Positions 51,399-61,596 are shown, counted from the first letter of the stretch. The stretch is 64,000 nucleotides of DNA from an uncultured Ruminiclostridium sp. (GCA_947630175.1 CANRGJ010000003.1:124001-188000), one strand, 5' to 3'. Numbers and translations: made by a program. The notes: a model not told the origin generated them from the sequence alone.

Positions 51399-54300
51399 TT
51401 ATTTCCTCTTGGAGATCCTTCTTGCCACCGTGGTTGTAACAGTGACGAATACGCAGGACGCCGCCATTATTGACAGCAGGAATACGAAGTTCCCTTCGTT
51501 TGCCGTGTCGGGTATCTCGTCCTCGGAAGTGGTGTGGTTCTCGTCGCTGTCGCCGTCTACCACGTTGTTATTGGTGGTGACGTCGGGAGTGGTGACGGAG
51601 CTTTCGCTCGAGGAGCTCTCGCTTGACGAGCTTTCACTTGAAGAGCTCTCGCTTGACGAGCTTTCACTTGAAGAACTCTCGCTTGAGGAGCTTTCACTTG
51701 ACGAACTCTCGCTTGAGGAACTTTCACTTGAAGAACTCTCACTCGAAGAGCTTTCACTTGAGGAGCTTTCCTCGCTTGAGGAACTTTCACTTGAAGAACT
51801 CTCGCTCGAAGAGCTTTCACTTGAAGAACTCTCGCTTGACGAGCTCTCACTTGAAGAACTTTCGCTTGAAGAGCTCTCGCTTGACGAGCCCTCACTTGAA
51901 GAACTTTCGCTTGACGAGCTCTCGCTTGACGAGCTCTCACTTGAAGAACTCTCGCTTGAGGAGCTTTCGCTCGAAGAACTCTCGCTTGACGAGCTTTCGC
52001 TCGAAGAACTCTCACTTGACGAGCTTTCACTTGAAGAGCTCTCGCTTGACGAGCTGTTATCAGGCGACGAGCTGTTCGACGTGCTATCGTCGGGAGCAGG
52101 TTCTTTATCTGATGACGTACTATCGTCAGGCTCGGGCTCAGTGGTCGCAGACGAGCCCATAGTCTCCTGTATCTTCGTGTTGACAAATTCCGCCTTTGGC
52201 GACGGCGTTTTTTCGTCCACTATCGCACTGAACACGTTGTTCTTAGCGCCGTTTACAGACGCCTCATATTCGTCGTTGGACTCTTCGGTCACCTTGCAGG
52301 TAACGCCGTAAGGAATATTTTTAATGGTAACGCTTTCGCCGTCCCTCAAGGTCAGCTTTCCGCCGTTTTTCAGCGTGCCGCCGTTTTTGTTGGAATTTTC
52401 GTAGGTGTAGGTATAATCGTAATCAGCGGGAGTGTTATCGCTGTTGGTGAAGCTGAAGGTAAAGGTGAAGTCAAGCGATTTATCTGCGTTCTCGCCTGTT
52501 ACGCTCTTGCTTACCGTTATCTGTCCCGTCTTGCGCTGATTTTCAAATTTTACCGTTTCGCCGTCCTTGGAAACAGTACCCTTGGCGGCGCTTACGGAAT
52601 TGCCGTTCACGCTTATGCTTACGTTATAGCCGTCGCTGTCGGTTTCTTCCACAGTATAATTTGTGCCGACGGGAATATCCGTTATGGTTATCGTTTGACC
52701 GTCTTTCAGCTTAACTGTTCCTTCGTTTTCCAGCGTGCCGTTTCTGTCGCCCTCATAGGAGAACGGACCTGCCAGCTTATTTCCTTCACCGTCGGTCAAG
52801 GTCACTGTGAAGGTAAATTCCTTATCGGTTTCCCCGCCGTCGCCCTTAACGGTCTTGCTGACAGACAGCGTTCCCACAGGAATTTTGTTTTCAAAGGAAA
52901 CGGTTGTTACTTCCTTGATCTCGCCGGTGGGACTGCCGGTTGTGGTGGTTTTATAACCGTACTCGGAGTAATCGTCCTCCTTGACCGTATAGGTAACACC
53001 TACCGGAATCTTATCAATAACTGCGTACCAGCCGTCCTTCAAGGAAATAGACTGATCGTTCTCTTTCAGGACGCCGTTCGTCTGAGGTACGTTCTGCGCA
53101 TTGTAGGTATTGTATGCGTATCCGTCTGCAGGTATATCGGAGAAAGTCACACGGAAGGTGAAGAGCTTATCTTTATTTCCGCCGCCTGTAACGGTCTTGT
53201 TTATTCGCAGACTGCCTCTGGGAATGTAGATGTTGGTAAAGGAAGCGGAAGATTGAGTGTTATACTTTATGGTGCCATTGTCGTCTTTTGGGTTTGAAGT
53301 ATAATTTGATCTGTCCTCTTTGGTAAGTTCTTCGGTGACAGAGTATTTTGTTCCGTCGGGAATACCTGTTATGGTTACCTTTTCGCCGTGCTTCAAAGTA
53401 ATTTTGTCGCCGCTCTTTATCGTCGTCTTAGTTCCCTTAGCAGGAGCGATGTCGAACTCATCGGTAAGCTCCTTGCCGCCGGCGTCCGTAAACGTTACAG
53501 TGAAGGTAAATTCTTTATCGGTATCTCCGCCCTCCGAAACAGTCTTGCTTATTTCCAGACTGCCCGTCTTGTATACGTTGGTGAAAGTCAGAGCAGTTTC
53601 ATCTTCAGGCGTAACGCTTGTAACTGTCAGCTGTCCGTCAACGTTCTCTACCTTATAAGTGATATCTATTGCTTTGGCGTCGGAATAGTCGATAAGCTTG
53701 TCGGTTTGGTTTGTTTCTTCAACTGTGAATGTATAGGTTCCCGCCTTGGTGAACGTGATAAGACCGTCGAACTTTATGTTTCCGTCCTTGTCGTTTGCAG
53801 CGGTGGTTTCTGCAGGAAGCGCAGATCCTTCAGGATTATTTTCAGCGGCAGAGATCTCGAACTTGAACTCGCCCCCTGTCAAAGTCTGCGTTTTACCGTC
53901 TTTGAGCAGCTCTTTGTGCAGAGTGGGGATCGCGTGAGTTACGGATTCGACCTTGACTTCATTTTTAAACGAAGGCGCTTTGTCGGTTGCCGTATCGTTT
54001 CCGTACTGATAGGAAATGTCTGCCACTGTCAAATAATTCGGGTCATTTTCATCAGGAGCAACCGTGTAAGTAACGGTTATAGCGTTGGTGTCATAGGTTA
54101 TCTGACTGTCCGTGCCGACCTCCTCAGTGATCTTTACAACATATTTTCCCGCTTCCAAGAAGGTCAGTTCGAAATCAATTTTGCCGTTTTCATCGTTGCT
54201 TACGGTGCGGTCTGCTATCATAAGGTTGTAATCAGAATCGTAAGGAGTTTCCAGAACACTAAGCGTAAAGTTAAATATTCCGTCATAATCGGCGATCTTT

Positions 54301-57300
54301 CCGCCCGTCAGCGTCTTTTTGAGTGAAAGCTTTTCCTTTACGGGTTCGAGAGCGTGCTCGTTGGGAACTGAGGGATTAGATGAGGTTGAAAAGAGTGAGG
54401 AATCGGTGACAAGGGTAACTTCTCCCGTTTTTATCTTTTCTTCCAGCATTGCGATTATCGTCGGGTCATTATCTTCATGATCCAGATATGCCTGGAAAAC
54501 GTAATAATGCGGCGTTCTGTCAGGCTGGAAGCCCTCGGGCGCCTTGACCTCAATGACTTGATATATCTCGCGCAACGGGTCATCTACACCTAAATATGTA
54601 GTGGAATTTGTTTCGCTGAAGGTTCCCTGTACAGGCTTTTTGCTCGGGTCAACAACCGTGAATTCTCCGCTTGTCGGATCCAGCTTTACAACTCTCAGCT
54701 CAAACCTTGCCCCGGGAATACCCTCAGTCTGATTATCCTTGTCCACCTTGAACAGCTTGAGGAAGTTGTTATAGCCTGCGCCTGCGCTCGTGAATACCAT
54801 GGCGTTAGGTATATAGCATGAGAAAGATTCTGCGCTGCCCTCAAGATAGAAATGCACCTCATTTGTCATATCAACCAGCTCAAATTTAGGCAGGATCTTG
54901 TTGGTGGTGGGATCTTCAGTGAATTCTGTCGGCGGCTCCGCTATCTCAGCGTAATATGTAACTCTTAAATGTCTGCCGTCAGGCATAGAGATGATTATTC
55001 TTGATCTTTGGTCTGTTTCGCCGTAGTACGGGAGCTTTACCTCTACGGAATATTCGCCTTCTTTAAGGTATTCTTTGGTGTCATAATCCTGTATCACTAC
55101 AGATTCTTCCACAAGCCTCAGGCTGGTTCCCATAACGTCCTCTATGACCAGCTTGCCGTTGTCATATCCCAGCGAGAGCTTCTGAGGATTTACCTCTATT
55201 GCGAAAGGAATGTTCTGTGTGCCGAACGGACCTGTTTTCCAGTTACCGTCTTCGTCGGTGGGTATATCCAGCATATCGCTTTCGCTGTTGTATTTTGTAG
55301 TCTTGGCAAGAGCCTGCGTTCTTTTCAGCTTTACGTCAGCGGGAGAAGGAACGCCGAATTTGCCGTTCACAGAGCCGAAAACGGTGTTGGTGAAGGTGAC
55401 CTCCGCCGACTCCGTTGCATATTGACCTATCGGGGTCTGCTCGATGAACTTGTCAGTGTCGGCTATTTCGGTGATATAGCATATTATCAGGTGTCCGTTC
55501 TGCAAAGCCCATCCCAGTACATTTTCTGAAGCCAGCTTGTCAAACTGTGCTTTTGCCGCGGCTTTTTTATCATTTGTGAGATTATACTTTATGCTGAGAG
55601 TGCCGTCGCCGTTGTCGATAACTGTCAGTATACCGTCAGTCAGTACAGAATAAAAGCTCGGGTCGCTTCCCACTTTTTTAAGATTACCGTCATACGAGGT
55701 CACCATTTCACCAACAGTCGCATATGCGCTGCCGGGAACATAGACCATATTGTCAGGAAGAGTATCCGTCAGGTCTACGACAAGCTCTTCGTCAGTGTAT
55801 AACAGTCCGCTGAAATTGCCGTTATATCCTACCAGCATTTCCGATGTTATATCCACATACCAAAGCACCTGAGAAGTGGGCTTGGTGCTTCCGTCGTTTA
55901 AACCGTTCGCAGAGCCTGAAGTGGTTATCGCTTCTCCGCCCTTTTTATAAAGCTCTTCTGTAATGCTGGAATGTTCAGCGTGAGCGGTTGTGGTGCCGTT
56001 TATACCGTCGTCATAGGTCACGGTGTAATTGACGTCGTTTATATACCTGAAATTCGGATCAAGAGAGCCTTCACGGCTGTCGTTCTTTACTGCCTCGGTC
56101 TCAAGAGTTATGGTGAGCTGTGTGCCCAGCCATTCCATTTTTTCTGCATATTCGCAGGTTATTGTGATTTTATTTCCTTCAAGCTTTATGCCGCCCTCAG
56201 TTTCATCAATAGAAACGCCGCCGACCTTTATGCTGCCTGGCAGGAGCCTGTGCTCATAGCCCGACTTTACGCTGTTATCTGCGGAGGGAATATCATTTAT
56301 GGTAAGCTCCGTGAACTTGGTATCAGCTCCGGGCACTTCAATGGTGATTTTCCACTGCATTTTGCCGTCGTCGGTTTCGTCCACAAACTCCTTCTCAACG
56401 CCGTAGCCTATTCCCACCGCAGCGTGCGCTTTAAGCTCAACGTCGTCCATTAAAGTCAGATCCGCGTCGTTTGTATAATATCCGCGCTCGCCGTCGTCGG
56501 TTATCTTGGTGGTGAATTCTATTGTATAGCTTGAATTGGGATCATATGGATTAGACCGTTTAAAATCAGTTATAGAAAGGCTTGACAGATCAACTTCGGA
56601 AGACTGATGTCCCGTTTCTCCACCATCAAGCGTATCACCAAGCGTGCCGGGACCAAACTGCTTCTTCAGCTCCTCCATCAGCTTGTCAGGGTCTATCCTG
56701 CTGCCGCTGCTGTCAAGTATATTGCGCAAGAATCCGGGGTCAAAGGTGACAGTCCACTTTATCGTGTTGGTTTCCGGGTCAAGCACGCCTGATTTCGTCA
56801 GGGTCGGCTTCCAGACCTGCAGGTTTTCTTCCGCCTTGTTTGTTTCCTTGGACTTATCCGTGAACTTGTCGGTAAAAGTACCGCTCACCGTGTTCGCGCC
56901 GCTGATCTGATTGCCTTCGCCGTTGAGCATATTCTTTACCGCTTCTTCGGTAAGCTCGGTCTCATATTCCAGAGTTATCTGGTCGCCCACCTTGAATTCT
57001 CCGGGAAGCTCTATGTCAAAACCTCTTCCGTCCGCATTGCGGGTGACCGTGTATCCGTCCTCGACCTCTGTGTTGGAGTCTGTGTTGTTGGCGGCGGGAG
57101 TATATGTCAGCTTTACATCGTCGTTGTCGAACGTATCAGGCAGATCTGCCATACAATCGCCCAGAAGGTCTTTCAGATTTATGTCCTCAGCATAGTTATT
57201 GTTTATTGTTACAGTAACTTTGTTTTTGACAATATACCGACCGTCATCGCTTATGGTTATGCTGTAGTTGTCTGTGCTGACAGCGCTTTTGCCCACATAT

Positions 57301-57809
57301 ACGTCGCTTTCGCCGTACTGTGGCTTGATGTCTATCTCTTTATCGCCGAATTCGACTTTATATTCCTCGCCCTGCTTCTGCTCGTTAGGGTCAAGGGGTA
57401 TCGTGCCGGTGAAATCTACCCAGCAGTTTCTGTTTTGCATATCATTAAAGTTCGAGTTGAACGTAACGATCAGATTGCCGTCAACGATCTCCCATTTACC
57501 CACATTCGTACCGCCAACGTTAATATCTCCGCTGGTGTTTGTCGTTTTAATATGATCGCCCAGAGGATAAGTGAAGCTGGTCACGCCTTCGGGTATTTCG
57601 TTCCAGCTCAGGTGTGCGTGGAACTCGTCTCCGGGCTTATAATCAACAGCTCCGCTGGTTGCAGGGTCATACACCTGCCCGCCTATCGTTATGATTATTT
57701 CATCAGGCTTAAGTGGTTCCTCCTCCGCCCCCACAGGCAACATTATGCCTGTAAAGGCGGTCAGGGTTATCGCCAGTGCGGTCAGCGCCGCAATAAACTT
57801 CTTCTTCAT
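51399..57809 (-). CDS. Giant cell-surface adhesin with isopeptide-type pilin domains
   Basis: 2136 residues. Signal peptide MKKKFIAALTALAITLTAFT. Residues about 30-1050 contain several large beta-sandwich modules (repeated LxxNDIPSxDNxV-like and TVTYDDGIxG patterns). Around 1,050-1,150 a Cna-B-like module (NFLKLFKVDKDNQTEGIPGA). Then two Spy0128/FctA-like domains (FNFTLSVLETPYDSDY, FKFEISAAENNPEGS), followed by four DUF7601-like repeats each starting G-x-L-x-I-S/N-K-T-V and containing E-F-T-F-x-V-T. Many end in F-x-N, as expected for Lys-Asn isopeptide bonds. Residues about 1,890-2,070 are SSSSE pentads, then EIPDTANEG, a hydrophobic helix and RRISKRK. Probably a wall-anchored fibre. Confidence 0.85.
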   Translation of the reverse strand: MKKKFIAALTALAITLTAFTGIMLPVGAEEEPLKPDEIIITIGGQVYDPATSGAVDYKPGDEFHAHLSWNEIPEGVTSFTYPLGDHIKTTNTSGDINVGGTNVGKWEIVDGNLIVTFNSNFNDMQNRNCWVDFTGTIPLDPNEQKQGEEYKVEFGDKEIDIKPQYGESDVYVGKSAVSTDNYSITISDDGRYIVKNKVTVTINNNYAEDINLKDLLGDCMADLPDTFDNDDVKLTYTPAANNTDSNTEVEDGYTVTRNADGRGFDIELPGEFKVGDQITLEYETELTEEAVKNMLNGEGNQISGANTVSGTFTDKFTDKSKETNKAEENLQVWKPTLTKSGVLDPETNTIKWTVTFDPGFLRNILDSSGSRIDPDKLMEELKKQFGPGTLGDTLDGGETGHQSSEVDLSSLSITDFKRSNPYDPNSSYTIEFTTKITDDGERGYYTNDADLTLMDDVELKAHAAVGIGYGVEKEFVDETDDGKMQWKITIEVPGADTKFTELTINDIPSADNSVKSGYEHRLLPGSIKVGGVSIDETEGGIKLEGNKITITCEYAEKMEWLGTQLTITLETEAVKNDSREGSLDPNFRYINDVNYTVTYDDGINGTTTAHAEHSSITEELYKKGGEAITTSGSANGLNDGSTKPTSQVLWYVDITSEMLVGYNGNFSGLLYTDEELVVDLTDTLPDNMVYVPGSAYATVGEMVTSYDGNLKKVGSDPSFYSVLTDGILTVIDNGDGTLSIKYNLTNDKKAAAKAQFDKLASENVLGWALQNGHLIICYITEIADTDKFIEQTPIGQYATESAEVTFTNTVFGSVNGKFGVPSPADVKLKRTQALAKTTKYNSESDMLDIPTDEDGNWKTGPFGTQNIPFAIEVNPQKLSLGYDNGKLVIEDVMGTSLRLVEESVVIQDYDTKEYLKEGEYSVEVKLPYYGETDQRSRIIISMPDGRHLRVTYYAEIAEPPTEFTEDPTTNKILPKFELVDMTNEVHFYLEGSAESFSCYIPNAMVFTSAGAGYNNFLKLFKVDKDNQTEGIPGARFELRVVKLDPTSGEFTVVDPSKKPVQGTFSETNSTTYLGVDDPLREIYQVIEVKAPEGFQPDRTPHYYVFQAYLDHEDNDPTIIAMLEEKIKTGEVTLVTDSSLFSTSSNPSVPNEHALEPVKEKLSLKKTLTGGKIADYDGIFNFTLSVLETPYDSDYNLMIADRTVSNDENGKIDFELTFLEAGKYVVKITEEVGTDSQITYDTNAITVTYTVAPDENDPNYLTVADISYQYGNDTATDKAPSFKNEVKVESVTHAIPTLHKELLKDGKTQTLTGGEFKFEISAAENNPEGSALPAETTAANDKDGNIKFDGLITFTKAGTYTFTVEETNQTDKLIDYSDAKAIDITYKVENVDGQLTVTSVTPEDETALTFTNVYKTGSLEISKTVSEGGDTDKEFTFTVTFTDAGGKELTDEFDIAPAKGTKTTIKSGDKITLKHGEKVTITGIPDGTKYSVTEELTKEDRSNYTSNPKDDNGTIKYNTQSSASFTNIYIPRGSLRINKTVTGGGNKDKLFTFRVTFSDIPADGYAYNTYNAQNVPQTNGVLKENDQSISLKDGWYAVIDKIPVGVTYTVKEDDYSEYGYKTTTTGSPTGEIKEVTTVSFENKIPVGTLSVSKTVKGDGGETDKEFTFTVTLTDGEGNKLAGPFSYEGDRNGTLENEGTVKLKDGQTITITDIPVGTNYTVEETDSDGYNVSISVNGNSVSAAKGTVSKDGETVKFENQRKTGQITVSKSVTGENADKSLDFTFTFSFTNSDNTPADYDYTYTYENSNKNGGTLKNGGKLTLRDGESVTIKNIPYGVTCKVTEESNDEYEASVNGAKNNVFSAIVDEKTPSPKAEFVNTKIQETMGSSATTEPEPDDSTSSDKEPAPDDSTSNSSSPDNSSSSESSSSESSSSESSSSESSSSESSSSESSSSESSSSESSSSESSSSESSSSEGSSSESSSSESSSSESSSSESSSSESSSSESSSSESSSSEESSSSESSSSESSSSESSSSESSSSESSSSESSSSESSSSESSSSESSSSESSSSESSVTTPDVTTNNNVVDGDSDENHTTSEDEIPDTANEGNFVFLLSIMAASCVFVTVTTTVARRISKRK
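51600..52062 (-). repeat. Ser/Glu pentad coding repeat
   Basis: About 30 tandem 15-bp units encoding SSSSE or SSSES, varying between TCA/TCG/AGC/AGT Ser codons and GAG/GAA. One unit has an extra Glu (SSEESS) near 51,770 and one has Gly (SEGSS) near 51,890. It forms a long, flexible, negatively charged stalk between the folded domains and the wall anchor. Such arrays change length easily by slippage. Confidence 0.9.
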
Positions 57810-57891
57810 AGCGTCCTCCTTATATATTACACGTTTTTACGTTGACTTCATGATGATTTTTGTCTGCAATACGGACTTTTTCGTAACCTTA

Positions 57892-57921
57892 ATTATAGCA
57901 CATATGGTACGTAAATTTCAA
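57892..57921 (-). promoter_or_regulatory. Promoter of the large adhesin
   Basis: TTGAAA, 18 bp, TATAAT with TGC before the -10; leader about 75 nt; ribosome binding site AAGGAGG. Confidence 0.7.
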
Positions 57922-58033
57922 TAAAATCTGCGTTTTTCATAGAAAAAGACAAAATAAGCGGAATGTTTTAGTAGCTTTTCACCAAACAAATTTTTCTTTT
58001 CCACGCGTTTTCCACCGATTATTGTGGAAAAAT

Positions 58034-58060
58034 AAAAGTCCCTCGGTCTGAGGGACTTTT
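58034..58060 (-). terminator. Terminator after the phosphohexomutase gene
   Basis: AAAAGTCCCT / AGGGACTTTT with loop CGGTCTG, 18 bp beyond the stop at 58079; T-rich on the minus side. Confidence 0.85.
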
Positions 58061-58078
58061 TCTGTCATTTTATGTTAG

Positions 58079-59788
58079 TTATGAAAGCTGAGCCTTGAAG
58101 TCAGCGGACATTTTCTTTTGCAGCTCTTCGGCGGCGGACATTGTTCCGCCTATCGCCGTGTAGTAAACCTTCAGCTTCGGCTCGGTGCCGCTGGGACGGA
58201 TTATGGTCTTGTTGCCGTTTTCAAGGTACAGGGCGATGACGTTGGATTTGGGCAGGTCGATATGCTCCTTTGCGTCGGTGGCAAGGTCGACTTTTTCGCT
58301 CGCCTCGTAGTCGGCGGTTCCCACTACCTTCATTCCCGCCACCTCTTTGGGAGCATTGGTGCGGTAGCCGTCCATAATTGCGGACATTTTTTCCATACCG
58401 CTTGCGCCCTCGAATGTGAAGGTGTCCAGCTTGTTGCAGTAAAATCCGTATTCCTCATACATCTCTCTGCGAACGTCGATAAGGCTCTTGCCCTGAGCGC
58501 GGTAGAACGCCGCCATTTCGCATATAAGCATTGAGGCAACGACTGCGTCTTTGTCCCTTACATAGCTGCCCGCAAGGTAGCCGTAGCTTTCCTCAAAGCC
58601 GAAGATATAGCGGTCGGCTTCGCCCTTTTTCTCCAAAAATCCTATCTGCTCGCCGATAAACTTAAAGCCTGTGAGTACCTCTTTCAGCTCCACGTCGTAT
58701 TTTTTCGCTATTTTCTCCGTAATATCGGTGGTAACTATGGTCTTTACCGCAACGGGGTCTTTTGGCATAGTGCCAAGCGCCTTGCGCTCTCTTGCAACGT
58801 ATTCAAGGAGCATTGCACCCACCTCGTTGCCGCTGAACAGGGAGTATTCGTCTCCGTCGGGAACGGCAATTCCCACACGGTCGCAGTCGGGGTCGGTGGC
58901 AAGGAGCAGGTCGGGCTTTTCCTTGTCACAAAGGCGCAGTCCAAGCTCCAGAGCTTCTCTTATCTCAGGGTTGGGGTAAGGGCAGGTGGAGAAAGTGCCG
59001 TCGGGATTTTCCTGTTCGGGGACAACTACAACGTTCTTTACGCCTATCTCTTTAAGTATACGGCGGACAGGCTTGTTGCCCGTGCCGTTGAGGGGAGTGT
59101 ATACCACTTTCAGCCCTGCGCTTTCACAGATCTCGGGGTGGAGGGACTGGCGGCGCACCATAGCCATATAGTCGTCGATAACGTCCTGACCGATAAAGCT
59201 GATGAGCCCTTCCTTGACAGCTTCGTCAAAATCCTTTGTCTTAACGTCTTTGAAAACGTCCGTCTTGTTGATATGCGCCAGGATCTCGTCTGCCGCCTCG
59301 ATAGTCACCTGACAGCCGTCGCTGCCGTATACCTTGTAGCCGTTATATTTTGCGGGATTGTGGCTTGCGGTCACCATAACGCCTGCGTCGCATTTCAGCG
59401 CTCTTACCGCCCATGAAAGCATAGGCGTGGGCATAAGCTCGCTGTAAATATGCACCTTTATTCCGTTGCCTGCAAACACTTCCGCCGCGCCTCTTGCGAA
59501 CAGGTCGGACTTTATGCGGCTGTCGTAGCTTACTGCAACGCTGTTCCCGCCGTGGTCCTTGATGTAGGAGGCAAGGCCCTGCGTAGCCTTGTTCACGGTG
59601 TACATGTTCATTCTGTTTGTGCCTGCGCCGATAACGCCTCTCAGTCCTCCTGTGCCGAATTCCAGCTCACGGTAAAAGCGGTCAAAGATCTCGTCGTCCT
59701 TGCCCTTGACGCTTTCCAGCTCCGTTTTCAGGTCGGGGTCGGCAATGGCGTTTTCAAGCCATTCCTGATAAAGTTTATTGGTATCCAT
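58079..59788 (-). CDS. Phosphoglucomutase/phosphomannomutase
   Basis: 569 residues from the ATG at 59788 (GAAAGGAG upstream; 26 extra upstream codons lack a start signal). Alpha-D-phosphohexomutase motifs in order: FGTGGLRGVIGAGTNRMNMY (residue about 44), active-site Ser in VMVTASHNPAKYNGYKVY, metal loop LATDPDCDRVGIA, sugar-recognition loop FGFEESYGYLAG, phosphate loop RPSGTEPKLKVYY. It interconverts hexose 1- and 6-phosphates (length and motifs match PgcA of B. subtilis), linking alpha-glucan or mannan breakdown to glycolysis. Own promoter and terminator. Confidence 0.92.
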   Translation of the reverse strand: MDTNKLYQEWLENAIADPDLKTELESVKGKDDEIFDRFYRELEFGTGGLRGVIGAGTNRMNMYTVNKATQGLASYIKDHGGNSVAVSYDSRIKSDLFARGAAEVFAGNGIKVHIYSELMPTPMLSWAVRALKCDAGVMVTASHNPAKYNGYKVYGSDGCQVTIEAADEILAHINKTDVFKDVKTKDFDEAVKEGLISFIGQDVIDDYMAMVRRQSLHPEICESAGLKVVYTPLNGTGNKPVRRILKEIGVKNVVVVPEQENPDGTFSTCPYPNPEIREALELGLRLCDKEKPDLLLATDPDCDRVGIAVPDGDEYSLFSGNEVGAMLLEYVARERKALGTMPKDPVAVKTIVTTDITEKIAKKYDVELKEVLTGFKFIGEQIGFLEKKGEADRYIFGFEESYGYLAGSYVRDKDAVVASMLICEMAAFYRAQGKSLIDVRREMYEEYGFYCNKLDTFTFEGASGMEKMSAIMDGYRTNAPKEVAGMKVVGTADYEASEKVDLATDAKEHIDLPKSNVIALYLENGNKTIIRPSGTEPKLKVYYTAIGGTMSAAEELQKKMSADFKAQLS

Positions 59789-59829
59789 ATTATTCTCCTT
59801 TCGGAAAGTTTTGGCGATATTCTTTAAAT

Positions 59830-59858
59830 AGTATAGCACAGGTTGGGGGAAAATGCAA
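59830..59858 (-). promoter_or_regulatory. Promoter of the phosphohexomutase gene
   Basis: TTGCAT, 17 bp, TATACT with TGC before the -10, about 45 bp from the ATG. Confidence 0.65.
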
Positions 59859-59861
59859 GAG

Positions 59862-60354
59862 TGCAAAGTGCACAGTGCATAGTGAAAAGTTGTGGAGTCC
59901 GCTTTGCGGACGGATTTGAATGACAGGAGGAGGATAGTTGACAGTGTACAGTTGACAGTTAATTAAATTATCAGGTTGGTTCGGTTTCTTTCACGGGCTT
60001 GGTTTGGCAGTTGTGAGTTGGGAGAGAGTTTCTCACAGCTTTTCACTTTTGTGTTGCGGATACCAGCCTCACGTCAGCGCCCCACCCTCCCGCCCCCTGT
60101 CTTTTACCCCTCAACATAAATTTTCTCACAACTGCATAACCCCTGAAGGCTCAAACCCGGGGGCGGGAAAGCGTTTTTGCGGCTTGCCGCAAAAATGCGG
60201 GTGGGACGCAGAAGTGAGTCTGGTATGCACCACACAAAACAAAAAAGCGGTGCAACAGCACCGCCAATATCAAAACATATCAAACCGAGATAGCACACGA
60301 TAGTGAAAGAACAACAATAAACCCTATAATTCAATTAACTGTCAACTGTCAACT
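59862..60354. repeat. Mosaic of F, B and C repeat pieces
   Basis: Left: GTGCAAAGTGCACAGTGCAT and GTCCGC ttt GCGGAC (half an F element). Middle: GACAGTGTACAGTTGACAG, TTTCACGGGCTTGGTTTGG, CAGCTTTTCACTTTTGTG (B). Right: GGCGGGAAAGCGTTTTTGCG hairpin and CTGGTATGCACCACACAAAA (C), then GCGGTG/CACCGC and GATAGTGAAAGA, ending in TTAACTGTCAACTGTCAACT. Modules from all three families are joined without unique sequence. Confidence 0.75.
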
Positions 60355-60384
60355 AAAAAAGAGCAGCAAAAGCTGCTCTTTTTT
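60355..60384 (-). terminator. Terminator after the GH130 gene
   Basis: AAAAAAGAGCAGC / GCTGCTCTTTTTT, 11 bp from the stop codon. A second small hairpin (CCGTCTG / CAGACGG) overlaps the stop codon at 60,385-60,403. Confidence 0.88.
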
Positions 60385-60395
60385 CCGTCTGCTTG

Positions 60396-61394
60396 TCAGA
60401 CGGAGGAATGGCTCTTAACATACTCAACAACTTCGTCCACCGTGCAGAACGCCATACCCACGCAGGTGTCAGCGCAGCCGTAATAAATAGCTATCCTGCC
60501 CGTATCCTTGTCGCACAAAGCTGCGCAGGGGAAGGTAACGTTCTGAACGTCGCCCACACACTCGTAGATCTCTCTGGGATTGATAAGGTACTCTCTGCAT
60601 CTTGCCTTTACTATCCAGGGCTTTTCCAGATCCAGCAGGCATGCGCCGAAGCTGTATACAAAGCCGTTGCAACTTTCAAGAACGCCATGGTAGAAGCACA
60701 GCCAGCCCTCGTCCGTTTCAATGGGGATAGGACCTGCGCCTATCTTCTTTGCCTCCCAGCCGCTGCCGGGAGCCATAACGTGCCTGTGTTCGCCCCAGTA
60801 TTTCATATCGGGGGACTGGGACAAATACATATCGCCGAAAGGAGTATGTCCGCTGTCGGAGGGACGGCTGAACATAACGTACTTGCCGTTTATCTTTCTG
60901 GGGAACATAACGCCATTCCTGTTGAAGGGCAGGAAAGCGTTCTCACACTGGTGGAACTCTTTGAAGTCCTTTGTCCAGCCCACGCCGATAGTAGGCTTCC
61001 AGCCGTAAGCGTTGCACCAGGTTATCCAGTATCTGTCCTCTATCCATACACAGCGGGGATCGTAGCCGTACTGCCAGGGATTTGCGGCGGCAGTCTCAGG
61101 GTCGTCGTTTATCCATTCTATCTTTTCGGGATTTATGTTCCAGTGAACGCCGTCCTCGGAAAATCCCGCATGGATAGCCATATTTCTCGCCTTGTCGTCA
61201 ACTCTGAACACGCCTGCGAATTTTCCCTCAAAGGGAACCACGGCGCTGTTGAATATGGAGTTGCTTGTGGGGAGCAGGTCACGGGGGATTATGGGATTGG
61301 CGGAATAACGCCAGATAACGTCCTTGCAGCCCTCGGGTCTGTCCTGCCAGGGCATATTGGGAATAGACTGTCCGTTAAGTATTTTTACGCTCAT
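60396..61394 (-). CDS. GH130 beta-mannoside phosphorylase-like enzyme
   Basis: 332 residues. Five-bladed beta-propeller of family GH130, which phosphorolyses beta-mannosides to mannose 1-phosphate. Landmarks: [20 protein letters not shown] (phosphate-binding start), [39 protein letters not shown] (contains the D-P-R segment of the active site) and [20 protein letters not shown]. The length and PIIPRDLLP start resemble mannooligosaccharide phosphorylases of Ruminococcus (RaMP2 type) more than mannosylglucose phosphorylases, but this is an inference. The neighbouring hexomutase could process its product. Confidence 0.88.
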   Translation of the reverse strand: MSVKILNGQSIPNMPWQDRPEGCKDVIWRYSANPIIPRDLLPTSNSIFNSAVVPFEGKFAGVFRVDDKARNMAIHAGFSEDGVHWNINPEKIEWINDDPETAAANPWQYGYDPRCVWIEDRYWITWCNAYGWKPTIGVGWTKDFKEFHQCENAFLPFNRNGVMFPRKINGKYVMFSRPSDSGHTPFGDMYLSQSPDMKYWGEHRHVMAPGSGWEAKKIGAGPIPIETDEGWLCFYHGVLESCNGFVYSFGACLLDLEKPWIVKARCREYLINPREIYECVGDVQNVTFPCAALCDKDTGRIAIYYGCADTCVGMAFCTVDEVVEYVKSHSSV

Positions 61395-61466
61395 ATCTGA
61401 TTTTTTCCTTTCAGAAAATTATTTACAGCAAGCCCCGCTGTAATCGTTTTATTTTATGTCAAACTA

Positions 61467-61495
61467 ATTATAACAAGGGCAAAAAACCTTGTCAA
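61467..61495 (-). promoter_or_regulatory. GH130 gene promoter
   Basis: Perfect TTGACA, 17 bp, TATAAT, about 70 bp before the ATG; ribosome binding site GAAAGG. Confidence 0.85.
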
Positions 61496-61510
61496 GTCGG
61501 AATAACATAC

Positions 61511-61560
61511 AAAAAACCCGCAAGCCGTTAGGCTGTTTTTACTTAATGCAGGCGGGATTT
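61511..61560 (-). terminator. Probable terminator of the pyk transcript
   Basis: CCCGC / GCGGG stems (61,517-61,521 and 61,552-61,556) with an inner AGCC/GGCT hairpin, T run on the minus side (GGGTTTTTTG). It lies beyond two F repeats downstream of pyk. Confidence 0.6.
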
Positions 61561-61596
61561 TAAGTAAAAATTAAAGTTATATGATCAGGCGGAGAA

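Noticed and set aside
51409-52311. Plus-strand 300-residue frame rich in ELSLEELSLDEL
   Set aside because: It is the antisense of the Ser/Glu pentads of the adhesin; the 15-bp repeat leaves several frames open without stops.
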